DNA of 64,000 bases from Phyllobacterium sp. 21LDTY02-6 (lineage in GTDB: Bacteria > Pseudomonadota > Alphaproteobacteria > Rhizobiales > Rhizobiaceae). The position numbers and the translations under genes are program-made. Below, one piece after another: positions 51,098 through 59,384 of this stretch. Numbering within the stretch: position 1 is the first letter of the stretch; every line of letters begins with the position of its first letter. Below the pieces are notes generated by a model that made no database searches, had not been told where the DNA came from, and was given only the letters and a program-made list of their open reading frames with translations. The stretch spans positions 186,001 to 250,000 of the forward strand of contig NZ_JAMJWD020000005.1 of the NCBI RefSeq assembly GCF_023554255.2. The letters are read 5' to 3'.

Positions 51098-51325
51098 GAG
51101 GATCAGCCGGTTTTAGCCGCCACGCATTGCTGCCACACTTCCTTTAAGTCATATATGCATACCTTCATGGGTGGGCAGTGGTGGCAGGGGGCGTGGGCAA
51201 AGATCGCAGCGCAATGTAATCAGAGTGAATGCTCACCATTCCGAAGCTATCTCCGGGTTCATTTCTGTTATGCCGACAAACGCTGCGCGTGTGCTACTCT
51301 TTGCCAGCCGTACATTTTGACATAA
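51098..51325. other. Gap between the exported protein gene and repC
   Basis: 228 bp between convergent genes. No gene, clear hairpin or T-run terminator could be made out by eye. Confidence 0.4.
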
Positions 51326-52537
51326 CTATCTGGCAGTAGCTCTCAGGCCGCTCATCAGCAGCTGGCTGACAGCGAACTCCCCTCGCCTCGCCTTCTGCGT
51401 CAGCGATCGTAGATAGCCGCCGGCACACGTAATTTCACTGGAGCGTTGCAGGATCCATGCGATGACGGCCGATAGACATTCCGTGCCCATGATCAGCCTG
51501 GCGTCGCTGTAGGCCGATTGCGCAATGCCAAGGCATCGGGAGACGATCTGTGTTGCATCGATGAGGTCACGCCATGAGCTTACGCCACTCGGTGAATAGT
51601 CACGAATATCCGGACAAGCCCTGAGAACGACGTCGAGCGGAACGGTGATATGCGCTGATGTGGGATTTGGTTTCCCCAAAAGAGCATTGGATGACGGAAG
51701 TGGCTCCGTAAAATCATTCATTTTTGAATTTTTAGATTTAATATGGGATTCAGGCAGGGATTCAATATGCTGCCGCTCATTCTGAGCATCATTGGCGCTC
51801 AATTCTTGAGTATCATCCAATGTTTTCAATAAGTTATCGACATCTGCACGCAGACGGGCCAGTTCACCCAGAATTGCCTGGAGTTCGGCCTGTGATGCAC
51901 GCCGTGGAATAGCGTCAACGATTGCGCGCAGGCGCTTGTGAACGAGCGTCCACTGCCCGGCGGTGTCTTCGACAAGAGCAGCGTCGATAAGCTGGCCCAG
52001 GTCCCTCCTCTGCAAGCTAACCTGTTCACGCGTTCGTTTCAGCAGCAATGCATCTGCCTGGACTGTCTCTGCAGCTCTTGCAATCTCTTTGGCGCGTTCA
52101 AGCAATGGTTCAAAGGAAAAGCCAAAGGCCTCCTCGACCACCCCTGCCCTGTTCTTATAGGAATATCGTTTGCCGTTCGGACTATCGCGACGTGCAATCA
52201 GGCCGGCATCCACCAGGGACGCCAGATGCCGTCTCAACGTCGACTCCGGCATTCCATGGGCCCGCAGCGCCAGCTGACGGTTCGAGGGAAACACGACGAG
52301 CCCGTTCTTCTCGCAAATCTCGTTCTCGGGATAGAATGACAGAAGAGAACTCAACACAGCCAGACAGCGGTCGTTGATACCGAATACGGACTTGGCGATA
52401 CAGAGCTGCTTATAGACGAGCCATCGGTCGACGGCGTTGCTCTTTTCTTTACTCTCTTGTGAAGATGACGCCCGCAATTGCGCAAACGACATCTTTCGCC
52501 CGCGAAAGGCGGACGTGATAGTCTCTATTGCTTGCAT
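51326..52537 (-). CDS. repC: Replication initiator RepC
   Basis: 403 residues, typical for RepC of repABC replicons. The N-terminal winged-helix part has FRGRKMSFAQLRAS, SVFGINDRCLAVLSSLLSFY, and VVFPSNRQLALRAHGMPEST then LRRHLASLVDAGLIARRDSP, the DNA-binding region. A low-complexity hinge follows near residues 240-300. RepC is the limiting initiator and in this family the origin lies within its own gene. It is the last gene of the operon, separated from repB by 156 bp that encode the antisense RNA. Confidence 0.93.
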   Translation of the reverse strand: MQAIETITSAFRGRKMSFAQLRASSSQESKEKSNAVDRWLVYKQLCIAKSVFGINDRCLAVLSSLLSFYPENEICEKNGLVVFPSNRQLALRAHGMPESTLRRHLASLVDAGLIARRDSPNGKRYSYKNRAGVVEEAFGFSFEPLLERAKEIARAAETVQADALLLKRTREQVSLQRRDLGQLIDAALVEDTAGQWTLVHKRLRAIVDAIPRRASQAELQAILGELARLRADVDNLLKTLDDTQELSANDAQNERQHIESLPESHIKSKNSKMNDFTEPLPSSNALLGKPNPTSAHITVPLDVVLRACPDIRDYSPSGVSSWRDLIDATQIVSRCLGIAQSAYSDARLIMGTECLSAVIAWILQRSSEITCAGGYLRSLTQKARRGEFAVSQLLMSGLRATAR

Positions 52538-52596
52538 TTCCTCTTACCTTCCGTGAGGCAAAAGAAATCCGCTCACCAAAACGGCGCCAAAGACTC

Positions 52597-52688
52597 TTGA
52601 CAGTGATTCGTGGAAATGCGATTCTCAGTCTGCTAGAACTTCGAGAAGGGCTTCCATGATGGCAACGTTTTGGGGGCCTTTTTCTTTT
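52597..52688 (+). ncRNA. Putative counter-transcribed incompatibility RNA between repB and repC
   Basis: On the strand opposite to the operon, TTGACA (52597-52602), exactly 17 bases and GATTCT form a strong promoter. The transcript would start near 52632 and run over TCTAGAAC-like and GAGAAGG sequences to a GGGGGCCTTTTTCTTTT end near 52688, a plausible terminator. All known repABC operons have such an antisense RNA in the repB-repC gap, controlling repC translation and incompatibility. Exact ends and structure were not tested. Confidence 0.65.
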
Positions 52689-52693
52689 GCGAT

Positions 52694-53668
52694 TTAGTCT
52701 CCTGCTGGTCCAGTTTTCGATTGCTCAAACTCATCATACAAACGGTCCAGACGACTCGAAAGCCAGTCGCTGAACGGTTTGGCATTTTCATTTCCTAGTT
52801 CGATGGCGACTTTCTTGGCTTTCTGGTTCATCGTTAGGATCACGGAAGAGTCCTTGGATATCCAGGACTTGGCGGGAGAGGCGGTTAAACGCTCCTTCTT
52901 CGCCGATTTTCCCTTGATGCTGGCAGCGGCAAAGACGCGGCTGAAGCGTTCGTCGCTGTCCAGGCTGCCAAATTCTTCGGATGCCAACACCTCCGCAATC
53001 TGGGTAGATTTGCGCTCGGCAAGAAGGCTCAGCTCTACCCAGCGTTCACGCCCTATTCCAGGCGCGGAGCCGATCCGGTAAATCAGATCTTGAGAAATGC
53101 GCGTGGTAACCGATACCATCTTGGACACCGCCGCCGCATTCGCGGCGAGCGCTGAGGAGATTGTTTCTCGGTCATATCCAAGCTTTTCGAGATTGCTGGC
53201 GAAAAGTGCTTTCTCAATAAAACTAAGATTGGCTCGAGCCGAGTTTTCCTGACCTTGCGCGATGACGTGAGTTTTGTCGTCTAGCGCCTTTACAACAGCT
53301 CGTACCTTCCGGTGAAGCTCGCGAGCAACTCTAACGCGTCGATGCCCGAAGACGATCATATAACGGCTATCGAAATCAGGATGTGGGCGAACAAGGATAG
53401 GGCTATCCTGACCGCGCTCCTTAATCGCCTGCAGGAGCTCTTGGTAATCTTCATCATTTGAGCCAAGGCGATCTGAGACGAAGGAGCCGTCAATGACATC
53501 CGGGTCGATTTCGATGACCTGTTCGCCTTCGAGAAAAGCATCAGCCTGGCGGGCAAGCTCGTTAACCGATCGGATCATCGACTTGGAAGCACCGCCTATC
53601 CGGTAATTAGCTTCCACCGGCTCATCGGTTGTGTCGGCAAGTCCTGCAAGCAGATTTTTTCTGGCCAT
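52694..53668 (-). CDS. repB: Partition protein RepB (ParB-like)
   Basis: 324 residues. The ParB/Spo0J core shows the catalytic box motif GHRRVRVARELHRKVRAVV at about residue 108. A helix-turn-helix region follows (LGYDRETISSALAANAAAVSKM, VTTRISQDLIYRI), then a C-terminal dimerisation tail. The N-terminus (MARKNLLAGL) is the RepB type. RepB binds parS-like palindromes; two candidates lie at 53721-53737 and 55121-55140. It follows repA with a 68-bp gap. Confidence 0.93.
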   Translation of the reverse strand: MARKNLLAGLADTTDEPVEANYRIGGASKSMIRSVNELARQADAFLEGEQVIEIDPDVIDGSFVSDRLGSNDEDYQELLQAIKERGQDSPILVRPHPDFDSRYMIVFGHRRVRVARELHRKVRAVVKALDDKTHVIAQGQENSARANLSFIEKALFASNLEKLGYDRETISSALAANAAAVSKMVSVTTRISQDLIYRIGSAPGIGRERWVELSLLAERKSTQIAEVLASEEFGSLDSDERFSRVFAAASIKGKSAKKERLTASPAKSWISKDSSVILTMNQKAKKVAIELGNENAKPFSDWLSSRLDRLYDEFEQSKTGPAGD

Positions 53669-53720
53669 ATCAATCTCCGCAATAGTCTATCGCACTGGAA
53701 TTGCGTGTAAAAAGGTGCAT

Positions 53721-53737
53721 TTTGTCAGCGGACAATT
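53721..53737. promoter_or_regulatory. parS: parS-like centromere site, repA-repB gap
   Basis: TTTGTCAGCGGACAATT is a near-perfect palindrome around GC, directly after the repA stop codon. Its core TTGTCAGCGGACAA recurs at 55121-55140. The form TTNNCNGCNGNNAA agrees with the inner part of the repABC centromere consensus as I recall it. The position between repA and repB is a common one for such sites. Confidence 0.65.
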
Positions 53738-54945
53738 CACCGGCCCCAAGCTCCGTGGATCAGCCCTTCAATCTCGCTATTCACGGCGTTTAAGGATTCG
53801 ATTGCGCGCTCATAAGTGGATCGAGTCATGGCATTCTTTTCTATCTCGTAAAGGGTTTGCTTCGTGATGCCGGCATCAGATACCGCCGTCGACTTCACCA
53901 TCTGGTTCTTGAGGATGAACTCGCCGAACAAGGTCTGCAAAAACGCCACCATTTGAGCCTGAGGCTGATCTGTAGGCTCGTATCTCGTCACGAGGTAGCG
54001 ATACCACTCAAGGTTGACCTCTGCCCCTGCAGCACGGATAGGCTCAAGAATGTTGCCCAACATCAAAAGGAACTGACCCATTGACATGACATCAAGCATT
54101 TGAGGATGAATTGTAATCAGAACTGCGGTTGCCGCTGTCAGTGCTGTGATCGTGAGATAGCCGAGCTGGGGAGGGCAATCGATGACGACAATATCGTAGG
54201 AACTGTCAACTTCCTCGAGTGCCTTTGAAATGCGAGTGAAGAAAGACTTGCCGGCATTCGAATTCCGGTCGCTCATGGCCAGTGGCGTGTCGTACTCAAA
54301 CTCTTGAAGCTCCAGGTTTGCCGGTATGATATCGAGACCAGGAATATTCGTTTTCTGGATGATCTCAGAGATACGCTTTCGCTCGTCATCGTACCGTATT
54401 GCGTCATAGATTGACGGAACTTGATCAAGTTCAGGTTGGAAGCCGTGAAGCGAAGAAAGAGATGCCTGCGGATCAAGATCCACGGCCAGAACGCGATGCC
54501 CGGTAAGCGCGAGGTACTGCGCCAGGTGGGCTGTAGTCGTCGTCTTGCCGCTGCCACCCTTGAAGTTGACGACAGCTATGATCTGCAGATGTTCTCCAGC
54601 CTTCCTGTACGGCACGTAATTGCGAGCCTCTGAGCGGCCATATTGATCCAGATACTGACGCAACTCTTGCATCTGCTCAGCGGTGTATGACCTGCGACCA
54701 GACGACGATGTCTCAGGGGCTGGCCCCTTGCCTTCCAGATGCAGCTTCTTAAGGTGACTCTGACTGACGCCGATATATTGTGATGCTTCGGCAAGCGAGA
54801 ATGAACGAAGTGTCTTCTTACCGGTATCCGGAAAATTCTGCAGGCTAAGCAGATGCAGCTTCTTCGAGATCTGATCGCCCTGTTCGAGGATCTGCTCTTC
54901 AAACTTCAGCCTTGCGTTCGGCTTTCTAACCGAGATCTCGTTCAT
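53737..54945 (-). CDS. repA: Partition ATPase RepA (ParA-like)
   Basis: 402 residues, standard RepA length. An N-terminal helix-turn-helix region (SLAEASQYIGVSQSHLKKLH) and GRRSYTAEQMQELR precede the deviant Walker A KGGSGKT at residues 129-135. Other ParA motifs are VLAVDLDPQASLS and DIVVIDCPPQLGYLT. It drives plasmid segregation with RepB and represses the operon. It is the first gene of repABC; a pair of GGTTAACG repeats lies about 95-110 bp upstream. Confidence 0.95.
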   Translation of the reverse strand: MNEISVRKPNARLKFEEQILEQGDQISKKLHLLSLQNFPDTGKKTLRSFSLAEASQYIGVSQSHLKKLHLEGKGPAPETSSSGRRSYTAEQMQELRQYLDQYGRSEARNYVPYRKAGEHLQIIAVVNFKGGSGKTTTTAHLAQYLALTGHRVLAVDLDPQASLSSLHGFQPELDQVPSIYDAIRYDDERKRISEIIQKTNIPGLDIIPANLELQEFEYDTPLAMSDRNSNAGKSFFTRISKALEEVDSSYDIVVIDCPPQLGYLTITALTAATAVLITIHPQMLDVMSMGQFLLMLGNILEPIRAAGAEVNLEWYRYLVTRYEPTDQPQAQMVAFLQTLFGEFILKNQMVKSTAVSDAGITKQTLYEIEKNAMTRSTYERAIESLNAVNSEIEGLIHGAWGR

Positions 54946-55037
54946 TGCCCAGTGACTTCCATAGTAACGATTTTAGGGCAATCCGGCCCGATGAACCGTT
55001 ATTATGTCCGATTCTCTATGATCCGCAAGAACTTTAA

Positions 55038-55056
55038 GGTTAACGAAAGGTTAACG
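55038..55056. promoter_or_regulatory. Paired GGTTAACG repeats upstream of repA
   Basis: Two GGTTAACG boxes (55038-55045 and 55049-55056), each containing the palindrome GTTAAC, lie 11 bp apart, close to one helical turn. Their position before repA suggests an operator for autoregulation by RepA/RepB. This is inferred from position only. Confidence 0.35.
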
Positions 55057-55120
55057 GACGACTCGCTGATTTTCGCACGATGTAGCCAGTATCGTGCTGA
55101 CTTTCCATGGTTTTCTACTG

Positions 55121-55140
55121 TTTTTGTCAGCGGACAAAAA
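55121..55140. promoter_or_regulatory. parS: parS-like centromere site upstream of repA
   Basis: TTTTTGTCAGCGGACAAAAA is palindromic at 18 of 20 positions and shares 14 bases (TTGTCAGCGGACAA) with the site at 53721-53737. It marks the left edge of the GC-rich decayed region that follows. Confidence 0.65.
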
Positions 55141-55189
55141 TGTATCCGGCGACGACCGCAAGCCGCCGCCTGCACGCCGTCACACGATG

Positions 55190-55964
55190 AGGCGCGCGGA
55201 GCGCCCCTGGGGCGTTCGGCGCTGTTGTAGTAGCGCGCCCCCTGGTTGACGGAGCGGTGCTACGACTGCTGCATGGCCTCGGGCAGGGGCACGCCGCTGC
55301 GGGCGGCGGCGGTGGGATAGCCGGAGCGCAGGCCATGGGCGCTGAGCAGGGCCGGAACGAGACCGGCCTGGGCGATGCGGGTCTTGAGGATGTGATTGAC
55401 CGCCGCCGGATTGAGCGCCCGGGCTTTGATGTTGCCCCATTGGTCGATGTCGCGGAACACGGCGCCGTCGCGGATGCCGGCGCGCTCGATGCTCTGAGCG
55501 CGGTGACCGGCGCGCCGACGACAAAGGCGCAGGCATCGTCTCCGGCCACGCTGGTCTTGGTGCGGCCGAGCACGATCTTCAGGCAGGGCAGGGGAGGGGC
55601 GTTACCGTCCTTGCCGCTGGCGGCGAGGGGCGGTTGTTCGACCAACTGGTCAGCCGCCGCTGCACCGTCGCCGGCGCATGCGGTCCGTCGGCGTGCAACA
55701 GGCCCTGACGGCGCAGCTCGGCCGCAACCGTATTCGGCACGCCATGTGCCGCATCGGTCTCGCGCCGGGCCGGGTCCCACAGGTGCTGGGCAACGAATTT
55801 GATCAGCAGTGCTTCCGGCGCCGGCTAGGGCAGGGGGCGCCGGTTGCCGCCAGTGACCAGGCTTCGAGATAGCCGAGATCGGAGGCCAGCGCCTTCAGCG
55901 AGTTGGCGCCGATGCCGGCTTGGACCAGATGGCGCAGGGTGTCGATGTCGTCGTCGCTCAGGAT
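55190..55964 (-). pseudogene. Degenerate tyrosine recombinase (site-specific integrase)
   Basis: Pieces in different frames line up with one integrase. The N-terminal core-binding part is ILSDDDIDTLRHLVQAGIGA then ALASDLGYLEAWSLA. A middle part reads LKIVLGRTKTSVAGDD. The C-terminal catalytic part is VPALLSAHGLRSGYPTAAAR then SGVPLPEAMQQS (the HxLR box), a TAG codon, HRSVNQGARYYNSAE. At least two frameshifts and one nonsense codon are present. The DNA is much richer in GC than the flanking repABC, so it is foreign. Confidence 0.75.
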
Positions 55965-56094
55965 GCCGGCGAGCTGATCGCGCCGGACCACCTCGGCATC
56001 GTCGCCAGCGCCGACGAGCGTCAAGGGCAGCCGCGCAAACGCGCCAGCGCCGAATGGATCAGGTCGGCGGAAATCCGGCCATGCCGCTCGGCGT

Positions 56095-56265
56095 TCAAAG
56101 GATAGTGCGGATCTCGTGGCGCAGCAGATCCGGCGCCCGGGCATCCTGGTCGGGCAGGCGGGCGACCGGATCGTTGCCGCGGGGGATGATGAAGTCGTCG
56201 CCGGCCCCGACCCGCGCCAGCAGTTCGGACAGATGGGTCTTGGCTTCGGCGACCTTGACGGTCAT
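56095..56265 (-). CDS. Phd/YefM-type antitoxin, toxin remnant downstream
   Basis: 56 residues from ATG 56265 with GGAG eight bases upstream: MTVKVAEAKTHLSELLARVG then AGDDFIIPRGNDPVARL, the Phd/YefM N-terminal fold that binds operator DNA. Just after it, in another frame, ISADLIHSALARLARLP-like sequence (about 55985-56090) resembles the middle of a PIN-domain (VapC) toxin, cut and joined to the integrase start. So a toxin-antitoxin pair is present only as antitoxin plus debris. Confidence 0.6.
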   Translation of the reverse strand: MTVKVAEAKTHLSELLARVGAGDDFIIPRGNDPVARLPDQDARAPDLLRHEIRTIL

Positions 56266-56855
56266 GCGGGAGCTCCTTGCGCCAACAGGCAGACGCGCGG
56301 CAACGCGGTTGCTATTGTGCCGGAGACTAGCGGCCATGCCCGGGCATGGTCAATCCATGGACCATCTCACAGGCGATAAGAGGTACTTATCGCAGGTGAT
56401 AACACCACCAGGCAGGCGTCAGTGCAACGGAAGCAAAGGCCGAGATAGTTTCTAGTCATCTTAAGTATTAACCATCATTTCAAGGGGTCGCGGTATCGCA
56501 AACCACCCGTCTCACCCGGAGCGATGGCGAATTCGTGCATCTCGAAGATCTCGTCTCCCCGATGCCACGCGTGACATCCGCATACCGCCCACGAGTTCAC
56601 CATCGTCCGGGACGTTTTGCGCACCCGCCTGCGCATCGCAGGGCAGGCGCCAGACTGGGTGCTGTCCACAGACGGCGTCCGAACGTTGCGACAGACATCC
56701 GAGATCACGTCGGTCGGTGGGACCGAGGTGGGCACAGCCGGTGTCGTTCGCCCCCGAGGCCCCGATCGATCCGGAAGGGAATGGCGACGATGGTGATGAT
56801 GCGGAAAATCTACCGGGCGTCGACTATGCCGCGATCGATGCGGTGCTGGCCCGAC
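56266..56855. other. Gap with no gene recognised
   Basis: 590 bp between the antitoxin and the usher remnant. Open frames on both strands look like shadows. A minus-strand stretch reading GDEIFEMHEFAIAPGETGGL may be a worn gene end, but I cannot name it. GC content falls from the integrase side towards 56.4 kb, which marks the end of the foreign block. Confidence 0.35.
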
Positions 56856-57534
56856 AGCTTCGGCGTGTTTGCAGGGCTCTCCATTCCGCTTGGCGACAAT
56901 ATAATGGCGAGCACTGGGATCGAGAACGGCCCCGATGGTTTGAATGTCGTTGCGGACGTTGCGAAGTCGGAACAGCGGGAGCATGGCAGCATAGGCTGGC
57001 GAGCACGCACCTCCGAAGGCAAGGTCGACAACAGAGAAGCCTCGGTGAGCTACCGCTCGCGATTTGCAAGACTGGAAGCTGGAGTGCAGCAATATGACGG
57101 CGACGTGCGGGCTACGGCGCAAATCGATGGCGCTATCGCAGTTGCCGGAGGAAGCGTATTCGCCACGAACCGGATTGATGATGCCTTCGCTGTGGTGGAT
57201 GTGGGTACTCCCGGAGTGGAAGTCCAGCAGCAGAACCGGCCAGTCGGCAAGACGAACGACAGCGGCCGGATACTCATACCAGATCTCAAAAGCCGCACTG
57301 GTCACAATCAAGGACAAGGAAGGGTTGCCCCTTCAGGCTGGCGTCCATGGTGTCTTGCAAGGCTCTGGTGAAGAGTTCGTCGTTGGCTATGACGGCCAGG
57401 CCTACATTCGCAATCTCGGATCGCAGAACACCGTCGAGATATCGCTAAACGACGGCAGCAAGTGTCTTGCCGAGTTCCCCTATGAGCAGCAGTCGGGGAA
57501 ACAGGTCGTGATCGACGATGTAAGATGCCAGTAA
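56856..57534 (+). pseudogene. Remnant of a Csu-type fimbrial outer-membrane usher
   Basis: From FGVFAGLSIPLGDNIMASTG through EASVSYRSRFARLEAGVQQ and VVDVGTPGVEVQQQNRPVGK then TNDSGRILIPDL the frame matches the late barrel and plug-following part of chaperone-usher outer-membrane ushers. Near 57290 it shifts frame and skips some 40 residues. It then resumes at ALVTIKDKEGLPLQAGVHGV and ends in FPYEQQSGKQVVIDDVRC, the C-terminal domain. The first two thirds are missing. Confidence 0.75.
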
Positions 57535-57548
57535 AGCAAGGAAAGAAC

Positions 57549-58491
57549 ATGACGCGCTTCATCTATCTTCTGCTCTTGCTGTTGTTACCCTCGCTCGCGT
57601 TCGCTCAGACTTGCAGTTTCAGCACATCGAGCATGAATTTTGGCGCGGTGGATACGCTGTCAGGGAGCCAAGTCAATTCGACGGCGACGATCAGTGTCAA
57701 TTGCACGGGGTTGGTCTTGCAAAGGATATTGCTCTGTGCCAACCTTGCAGCCGGCAGCGGAGGATCATCATCGGAAGCCGCACGGCAAATGATAAGCGGT
57801 GCCAACACGCTCAACTACCAGCTATACACTGACTCAAGCCGAAGCATCATTTGGGGCTCATACAGCTGGCCATATCCGCACGATCCCCCGCCTATGCCCT
57901 CACTTTGAGCGCCCTGGGCTCCGGCTCAGGAATCATCACCGTTTATGGTGCCGTACTGGGGAGCCAGCCGACAGCAAATCCTGGCACATATTTGTCTACG
58001 TTCTCGGGCGCAAACACGCCCTTCAGGTATTCGTATTCGTTAGGTAACGATTGCACGTCTTCGGCCGGAAGGACGGCCACCACTAATTTCAATGTGAACG
58101 CGAGCGTGGCCGCAAACTGTCTGGTATCAGTTCAGAACATCGATTTCGGCCCGAGGGGCATCCTGAGTTCGAATGTCGATTCTACCGGATCAGTCACGGC
58201 AAGATGCACGCCGGGCGCGACCTATACGATCTCTCTTAAACGGTGGTACGGCGAACGCTCCACCGACTGCTCGCAAGATGTCCAAGGGCGCAGAAACGGT
58301 TACCTACGGCCTCTACAAGAACGCTGCACGCGACCAGCCTTGGGGCGATACCACGACACCAGGAAGCACAGTGGCGGGAACCGGAAATGGCGCTGCCCAA
58401 GTCTATACGGGTTTACGGGCGGGTTCCTCCACAACCCACTCCGTCGTCCGGGGTCTACAGCGACACCGTGGTGGTCACCTTGACCTATTGA
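57549..58491 (+). pseudogene. Two-domain spore-coat-U (SCPU) pilin, frameshifted
   Basis: A signal peptide (RFIYLLLLLLLPSLAFAQ) and CSFSTSSMNFGAVDTLSG begin a first SCPU domain. After a frameshift near 57870 it continues ALTLSALGSGSGIITVYGAV. The second domain starts ANCLVSVQNIDFGPRGILSS. Further frameshifts near 58235 and 58440 lead through GAETVTYGLYKNAARDQPWG to SGVYSDTVVVTLTY and a stop. Two SCPU domains in one protein recall the CsuE tip pilin. It followed the usher gene in a chaperone-usher operon that is now dead. Confidence 0.75.
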
Positions 58492-58546
58492 TGACCAGTG
58501 ATCGGCGCGCGCTCGCCTATCCCAGTGGTCCGGGGTATCCCGATCT

Positions 58547-59350
58547 TCAACCCTGCGGCCAGATGATGATTGCCTGTACGCCTTCACCCAATTGTGGCGC
58601 CGGAGACTTCAATACGAGACGACCGCTCATCTGACCGATCAACTCCGTAGCGATGGAGAGTCCAAGCCCGGTGCCTTCCGCATTGGTCTTGCCGCGCTTG
58701 AACCGGCTCTGAACACTCACCAGTTCATCGGCATCCAGTACCCGACCGTGGTTGGATATCTGGATTTCGCCGTAGGGGCGAAGCTCGACATATACCGGCT
58801 TTTGGGCATCTCCATGTATCAACGCGTTCTCGATAAGGTTTCTTATTGCTATGGCAAAAGCATCCTCGCTTATTTTCAGATGTACCTTCCTGACAGCCGA
58901 ATTTTCGTAGCGAAGGCGCTCGTTTGTGCGCGCGGAGCGCTGGAGCTCTTCCACGATCGAACTCAACAGCTGCCTCATATCAACCGAGTTGGACGATAGG
59001 CCGATACGCGCATCAACCCGCGCCAGTTGCATGAGTTTCTCAACGAGGCGGATCAGTTTCTGTAAAGAGCCCTCCACATCGGAGATGCGGCGCAGGCTGC
59101 GCCGGTCGGTCAGTTCTGCTTTCAGCAGCTGGGTCTGTGCCAGCGCTCCGGCCAAGGGAGTGCGGAATTCATGAGCGCTGTTGGACGTGAACGCTCGCTC
59201 TGCTTCCATCGCCGCCCTTATGCGATCGAGCAACCGGTTTACTGACTCTAGAATAGGCGTCAATTCGTCGGGCAGCGCTGCCAGTTCGATTGGCTGAAGA
59301 TTGCCGCCATCTTTGCTTGCGATCGCTTCGCAGCGGTGACAAGTCGCTGA
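58547..59350 (-). pseudogene. Sensor histidine kinase lacking its sensor domain
   Basis: The dimerisation/phospho-acceptor region has FTSNSAHEFRTPLAGALAQT (His in HEFRTPL). The ATPase domain has NLIENALIHGD (N box) and GTGLGLSIATELIGQMSG (G box). From ATG 59263 only 238 residues are encoded. The homology continues in frame upstream (EAIASKDGGNLQPIELAALP, the end of the HAMP-like linker) to about 59350, where it stops. The membrane and sensor parts, and any response regulator, are absent. A cut at the 5' end is likely. Confidence 0.7.
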
Positions 59351-59384
59351 GTGATGTGCAACACAGCCGGGTAATTAGCTTCTG

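Noticed and set aside
55127-55780. A 217-residue minus-strand frame over the integrase region as an intact protein
   Set aside because: The integrase motifs fall in different frames; the single long frame is a GC-rich artefact apart from short matching pieces.
56475-56640. Minus-strand stretch GDEIFEMHEFAIAPGETGGL as the end of a known enzyme
   Set aside because: No catalytic motif or family could be named, and the frame upstream is not coding-like.
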